A stretch of 13,023 bases of DNA from an uncultured Caldilinea sp. (lineage in GTDB: Bacteria > Chloroflexota > Anaerolineae > Caldilineales > Caldilineaceae). The position numbers were made by a program, and so were the translations under genes. How positions within the stretch are numbered: position 1 is the first letter of the stretch; each line of letters starts with the position of its first letter. Positions 1 to 13,023 of the stretch are shown piece by piece. Under the pieces are notes generated by a model. That model did no database searches, was not told the origin of the DNA, and was given only the letters and a program-made list of their open reading frames with translations. The DNA lies in NCBI GenBank assembly GCA_937928035.1, contig CALFWA010000011.1, positions 1 to 13,023 of the forward strand, in the 5' to 3' direction.

Positions 1-589
1 CTGCCTGCACGCCGCCGACGCGTTCGAATTCGGTCCCAGGGCCGGCGCGCAAGTTGGCGGTGTCCAGCGCAACGGCCTCGACTACGGCGGGCGTAGGCGT
101 GGGCGTAGGCAACAGCTGCAGCAAATTCACCTGCGGCGTCGGTTCAAGGGGGGCCGTGAGCGTGGGCTCAGGCGTCGGCGTAGGTACGTCGCGTACGTCG
201 CGCACCGTCAAGCCAGCAGCATCCAGCACAGGCAGATCGCCCGGCACATCTCCTACCATATAGGACAACAACCAGGCGCCCTCTTCCGTCTGGCACCAAA
301 GAAGGTCGGCGTTGCAACCGGAGAGCGCAACTCGCTCCCCGCGGCGAAGAACGGCGACGATCTCAGCGGCAGGCGCCGGCGCAGCGCGCAACACGGTCGG
401 TTGCACGATGTCGACGGCCAGTTTGCCGCTCCAATCCGGCGTTGGAGTGGGCGACGGCTCTTCCGCCAAAATCGTTGGCGTATCCTGAACCTGAGAAGAC
501 CAAAGGGCGCCCCAGGAGGAGGTGAAGGTCAAGAAAATAGCCAGCCCTACAAAGACCGTCAGAAGCAAAACCGCTGAAAGGATGCGCAT
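1..589 (-). CDS. Membrane-anchored/secreted SH3-domain protein with Thr-Pro linkers (partial, C-terminus off the left edge)
   Basis: An open frame runs from an ATG at 589 to the left edge (about 196 codons) with no stop, so the C-terminus is missing. The start is supported by AAGGAG about 8 nt upstream. Residues 1-25 form a hydrophobic signal or anchor segment (begins MRILSAVLLLTVFVGLAIF). A Pro/Thr-rich linker (EEPSPTPTPD) follows, then a divergent bacterial SH3-like repeat at roughly residues 55-110 (VDIVQPTVLRAAPAPAAEIV, with two Cys at the CNADLLWC stretch). A second linker holds TPTPEPT and PTPTPTP. A second, clear SH3_3-type repeat then begins (DTANLRAGPGTEFERVGGV) and is cut off. Such domains typically bind peptidoglycan or surface partners outside the membrane. 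The gene lies 155 nt downstream of the penicillin acylase-like gene on the same strand and could be co-transcribed. The architecture is well supported; the specific role is unknown. Confidence 0.85.
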   Translation of the reverse strand, partial: MRILSAVLLLTVFVGLAIFLTFTSSWGALWSSQVQDTPTILAEEPSPTPTPDWSGKLAVDIVQPTVLRAAPAPAAEIVAVLRRGERVALSGCNADLLWCQTEEGAWLLSYMVGDVPGDLPVLDAAGLTVRDVRDVPTPTPEPTLTAPLEPTPQVNLLQLLPTPTPTPAVVEAVALDTANLRAGPGTEFERVGGVQA

Positions 590-676
590 CCGTTCGACTC
601 CTTGAATTCTCCGCAGCAGGCCAGAATCGGTTCACTTTCCAGCTTAGGCGATTGAAGCGCAGCCGCAACAGCCGCC

Positions 677-707
<31 letters not shown>

Positions 708-744
708 ATCAGCCGTGTGCGTTTGCTGTGGATGCAATGGCTTC

Positions 745-3210
<2,466 letters not shown>

Positions 3211-3263
3211 AGTATACTGTATCGTATTGTTCTCATGGTCTGGAAGGAGTGAGGTCGCTCTCT
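3211..3263. promoter_or_regulatory. Divergent promoter region with palindromic AGTATACT box
   Basis: Only 53 nt separate the divergent starts at 3210 (minus) and 3264 (plus). The perfect palindrome AGTATACT lies at 3211-3218 and reads as a -10-like TATACT on both strands. For the plus strand this is well placed to give a transcript start near 3225, with the ribosome site GAGGT at 3251-3255 upstream of ATG 3264. For the minus strand the box abuts the ATG, so its -10 function there is doubtful; TACGAT slightly upstream on that strand is an alternative and would give a nearly leaderless mRNA. No good -35 is visible on either strand. Confidence 0.35.
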
Positions 3264-5205
<1,942 letters not shown>

Positions 5206-5410
5206 GAGATGGGCGCACACTTGATTTGTTCTGATTCAGGAATATTGCGCTGAACGTCACCCCGCACTTCTTCAGCCGGCCAACGACGCTCTGCGTCTTT
5301 CCTGCTCTTGCCTGCGTTTGGTTCTGACGATGTAAGCCAGCGTAAGCTCCTTTTTCTCAGAAATTGAAAGTTACAATTACGTAAGCATTCGATTAGTTTA
5401 CTGATAGTTT

Positions 5411-5438
5411 ATCATACGATTCATTCGCCAACAAGCAA
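5411..5438 (-). promoter_or_regulatory. Possible promoter for the REC-histidine kinase gene
   Basis: On the minus strand, TATGAT (5416-5411) matches the sigma70-type -10 consensus at 5 of 6 bases. It sits 16 nt downstream of TTGCTT (5438-5433), a weak -35, in the most AT-rich part of the intergenic stretch. This would give an untranslated leader of roughly 200 nt before the kinase start. It is a weak call, since chance matches are common in AT-rich DNA. Confidence 0.3.
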
Positions 5439-5529
5439 AGTGCAAGGCGCCTCAGGGTTATGCAGTCAGGCGAAACCCTCTTGTAGAATACGATCTTATG
5501 AGCTTGCGGCCTATCGAGAACGTGCGGCT

Positions 5530-5580
5530 TTCTGCCCCTCTCTCAGCCTTGGGAGAAGGGGGCAGGGGTGAGGGCCCACT
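5530..5580. repeat. REP-like GC-rich hairpin element
   Basis: A C-rich arm at 5533-5544 (TGCCCCTCTCTC) pairs with 5551-5564 (GGGAGAAGGGGGCA). The stem is about 12 bp with a 2-nt bulge and one wobble pair, and the loop is AGCCTT. It is followed by GGGGTGAGGGCCC. From general knowledge this composition (CCCTCTCCC...GGGAGAGGGG next to GGGGTGAGGG) resembles a very common class of bacterial intergenic palindromic repeats. There is no T-run on either side, so it is not a canonical terminator, although it could slow polymerase or protect the 3' end of the upstream mRNA. Only one copy is visible in this window. Confidence 0.6.
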
Positions 5581-5614
5581 GCGCCTCCCGCATTCTCCAT
5601 GAGCTTGCGGTCTA

Positions 5615-6533
<919 letters not shown>

Positions 6534-6544
<11 letters not shown>

Positions 6545-7511
6545 GGAGATCCGTCTTCGGGGAAACAGTCGCCCTGGGGTCGGCGTCGAAATCACTCACA
6601 GCCTGCAAGGCGCGCAGCGGGCCGAACGCGCGCAGCCACTCTAGCTGGGCCTCATCCTTCACGAGGAAGCTCCCTGCAAAACCAAGCGCATTGATCGACA
6701 TCCCGTCAACACTTTCGCGGGTGCGGGGCGCCGCCAACATCCATCGGCGCGTCGCCAGCCAGTTGTACGGCCTCGGCGTTGCATCCTCGCCCCGCCAGAC
6801 GCCAATGGCGTAGAGCATGGCGCGATAGGCGGCCGCCATTGCACCGGGGCTGTCAAGCTGTTCGTCGATCCAGAGCAGCGCATGACGAAACGGCAGGGAG
6901 GGGGAACGAACAATTTCGCCCAAGCGTTGTGAGCCGCCGAGCGCAGGCTCGATCGGAGCGTCGACGCCGGCAGGATCGAGCGGAAATGGAGCAAGCTGAA
7001 GGTGCTTGTGGCGTTGACTCGCCCCTGCAATTTTGCCGGAATTGTAAAAGGCCAGCCCATCGATGGCCTGCATACAGACCCACAGCGCCTCGAAGTCCGC
7101 TGCGGAGAGCAGGGTTTCCTGCTCCTCGAAAGCACGCGTCACGATCAGCAGATGATGGTCCACCACCGGATATTTGTTGAGCAGGCAGACATGCGTGGGC
7201 GAGAGATCAGCTACAAACAGCGCAGGATCGTAGGGTAGAAATGGATTTTCCACAGCCGACCGCTCGATGGTTGCCTGGGCCAGCCGTTGTTGCGCAGCCG
7301 CCCGCCCGGCTGCGCCCGCCAATACGCGCACGACGAAGCGCACGCCCGCCTCTTCGACATGACGCACGACGGTCTTGATCGGTTGCAGCGCACCGGCGGC
7401 GGCAGCGCTCGTTGCAACTGCGCGCACCCGACGCCAAAGCTCGTCGTCCGTTGTGGATTCCGTCCTGGAGATCATTTCCAACTTTTCGATAGCCTTTGTC
7501 GTTAAAACCAA
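6534..7511 (-). CDS. Ap4A phosphorylase / ATP adenylyltransferase-like HIT-superfamily protein
   Basis: A 325-residue protein close to the length of Apa1/Apa2-type diadenosine tetraphosphate phosphorylases. The active-site block is SGKIAGASQRHKHLQLAP (158-175). It has the HxHxQ form characteristic of the transferase branch of the HIT superfamily, with His170 as the expected nucleophile that becomes adenylylated and Gln172 in the third position. NKYPVVDHHLLIVTR (112-126) is the conserved substrate-binding strand pair, and INALGFAGSFLVKDE (273-287) matches the C-terminal lobe of the family. The expected reaction is phosphorolysis of Ap4A to ATP and ADP, clearing an alarmone-like nucleotide in the cytosol. 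The longest frame starts at TTG 7511 with GGAG 6 nt upstream. ATG 7475 is an alternative with only a weak SD. The stop overlaps the start of the downstream methyltransferase gene, implying one operon. Confidence 0.88.
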
Positions 7512-7535
7512 TGCATGCTCCGGTGGGCCTCGTTC

Positions 7536-7564
7536 TTCACGAAAACCACGTTGTCACGTATAGT
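7536..7564 (+). promoter_or_regulatory. Likely promoter for ychF
   Basis: TTCACG (7536-7541, 4 of 6 to the -35 consensus) is separated by 17 nt from TATAGT (7559-7564, 5 of 6 to the -10 consensus). The predicted transcript start near 7571 leaves a 5' leader of about 55 nt before the ychF ATG at 7626. A TTGACA at 7576-7581 is a perfect -35 hexamer but has no -10 partner at the right distance. Confidence 0.45.
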
Positions 7565-7625
7565 ACTCTATGGTGTTGACATTTGGAAGAAATTCGATGG
7601 CGAAGACGCAAAACAGGAATTCTAT

Positions 7626-8726
<1,101 letters not shown>

Positions 8727-8756
8727 CACGGGGCGTGTTGCGTATTTCGTGGCGGT

Positions 8757-8803
8757 AAGAAAAGAAATGTCCTGTGTGTCGCATCGAGCGCAACACACAG
8801 GAC
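8757..8803. terminator. Strong hairpin terminator between convergent ychF and htrA-like genes
   Basis: A perfect 11-bp inverted repeat (GTCCTGTGTGT at 8769-8779, ACACACAGGAC at 8793-8803) encloses a loop that can form a further CGC/GCG mini-stem. On the minus strand the hairpin is followed by a T-rich tract (ATTTCTTTTCTT, complement of 8757-8768), making it a good intrinsic terminator for the protease gene ending at 8823. On the plus strand the following sequence has only scattered T (TTCTTTGATTTTA), so it probably works less well for ychF. Confidence 0.8.
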
Positions 8804-8822
8804 GCGCAACGCTTCTTTGATT

Positions 8823-10316
<1,494 letters not shown>

Positions 10317-10334
10317 AGTCCAATAACTCCTCAT

Positions 10335-10485
10335 CTTCGTTGATTCTCGAGTGCGATAAACCCTAAACCCTGGAATTTCGGCCGTTCAACTTGAACAACC
10401 TCTTTAACTGTAGAGCCTGCGCATGAGATGAAGATGAAACTTTCGTAAAAAATCTGTAAGTCTATTGCAGCATTGCTTGCGCCTC
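10335..10485. promoter_or_regulatory. Upstream region of the HtrA-like gene with 6-1-6 inverted repeat
   Basis: This non-coding stretch separates the UPF0182 stop from the protease start. It contains the perfect inverted repeat GTTCAACTTGAAC at 10384-10396 (6-nt arms, 1-nt centre), about 70 nt upstream of the protease start, which could be an operator. A T6 run on the minus strand (GATTTTTTACG, about 10447-10455) follows the UPF0182 stop without a strong hairpin. I found no convincing -35/-10 pair. Confidence 0.35.

Positions 10486-13023
<2,538 letters not shown>

Larger units (their letters stand above)
5206..5614. other. Non-coding stretch between the kinase gene and the methyltransferase gene
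   Basis: About 400 nt without a convincing gene. The part nearest the kinase (5221-5450) is its 5' region. It has an AT-rich tract at about 5355-5420 and three copies of GTAAGC (5332, 5342, 5381), the first two exactly 10 nt apart. The distal part (5498-5614) holds an imperfect duplication and a REP-like hairpin, described separately. Short frames here are built on the repeat and have no family resemblance. Confidence 0.7.

Noticed and set aside
5270..5355. Possible small peptide after an AAGGAG on the minus strand (near 5346)
   Set aside because: The frame has no ATG, GTG or TTG at a usable distance; only a CTG is available.
7515..7625. N-terminal extension of YchF by 37 residues
   Set aside because: The extension overlaps the promoter, has no family resemblance, and ATG 7626 has a proper AGGA ribosome site and the canonical N-terminus.
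10340..10370. CIRCE-like half site (GAGTGCGATAA) upstream of the HtrA-like gene
   Set aside because: Only one imperfect half is present with an extra base and no matching inverted half 9 nt away.
10445..10485. Terminator after the UPF0182 gene
   Set aside because: There is a T6 run on the minus strand, but the preceding hairpin has only about 5 bp with a bulge and lies about 15 nt away.

Overview
The window looks like chromosomal DNA of a Chloroflexota bacterium, probably Caldilinea/Anaerolineae-like. This is an inference from a moderately high GC content, a secreted SH3-type protein with Thr-Pro linkers, a very large UPF0182 membrane protein and a membrane-anchored HtrA protease. No 16S or other phylogenetic marker is present, so the assignment is tentative. 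The DNA is densely coding. I see no tRNA, rRNA, CRISPR array, transposase or phage gene.

Layout. (1) 1-3210, minus strand: a penicillin-acylase-family Ntn hydrolase followed by an SH3-domain envelope protein that runs off the left edge. (2) 3211-3263: a compact divergent promoter region, then a plus-strand gamma-glutamyl hydrolase-type class I amidotransferase (3264-4085). Its 3' end overlaps by 17 nt the 3' end of a convergent minus-strand REC-histidine kinase fusion (4069-5205). (3) 5206-5614: the only sizeable non-coding stretch. It holds the probable promoter region of the kinase and an imperfect tandem duplication of the end of the next gene, one copy of which contains a GC-rich REP-like hairpin element. 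(4) 5615-7511, minus strand: a translationally overlapping pair, an Ap4A phosphorylase-like HIT-superfamily protein followed by a predicted SAM-dependent methyltransferase. (5) 7626-8726, plus strand: ychF, a universally conserved ATPase, divergent from that pair. (6) A strong bidirectional hairpin terminator at about 8769-8803 separates ychF from the convergent HtrA-like protease. (7) 8823-13023, minus strand: the HtrA-like protease, which carries an extra C-terminal PepSY-like domain, downstream of a UPF0182 membrane protein that is cut by the right edge.

Functionally this is a mix of housekeeping and stress genes (YchF, Ap4A turnover, HtrA proteolysis), a two-component-type signalling protein and envelope hydrolases. 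The duplicated gene end with a hairpin insert, the HtrA-PepSY fusion and the divergent pair of amide hydrolases are the parts most worth a second look. I do not see convincing evidence for a wholly new multi-gene system.
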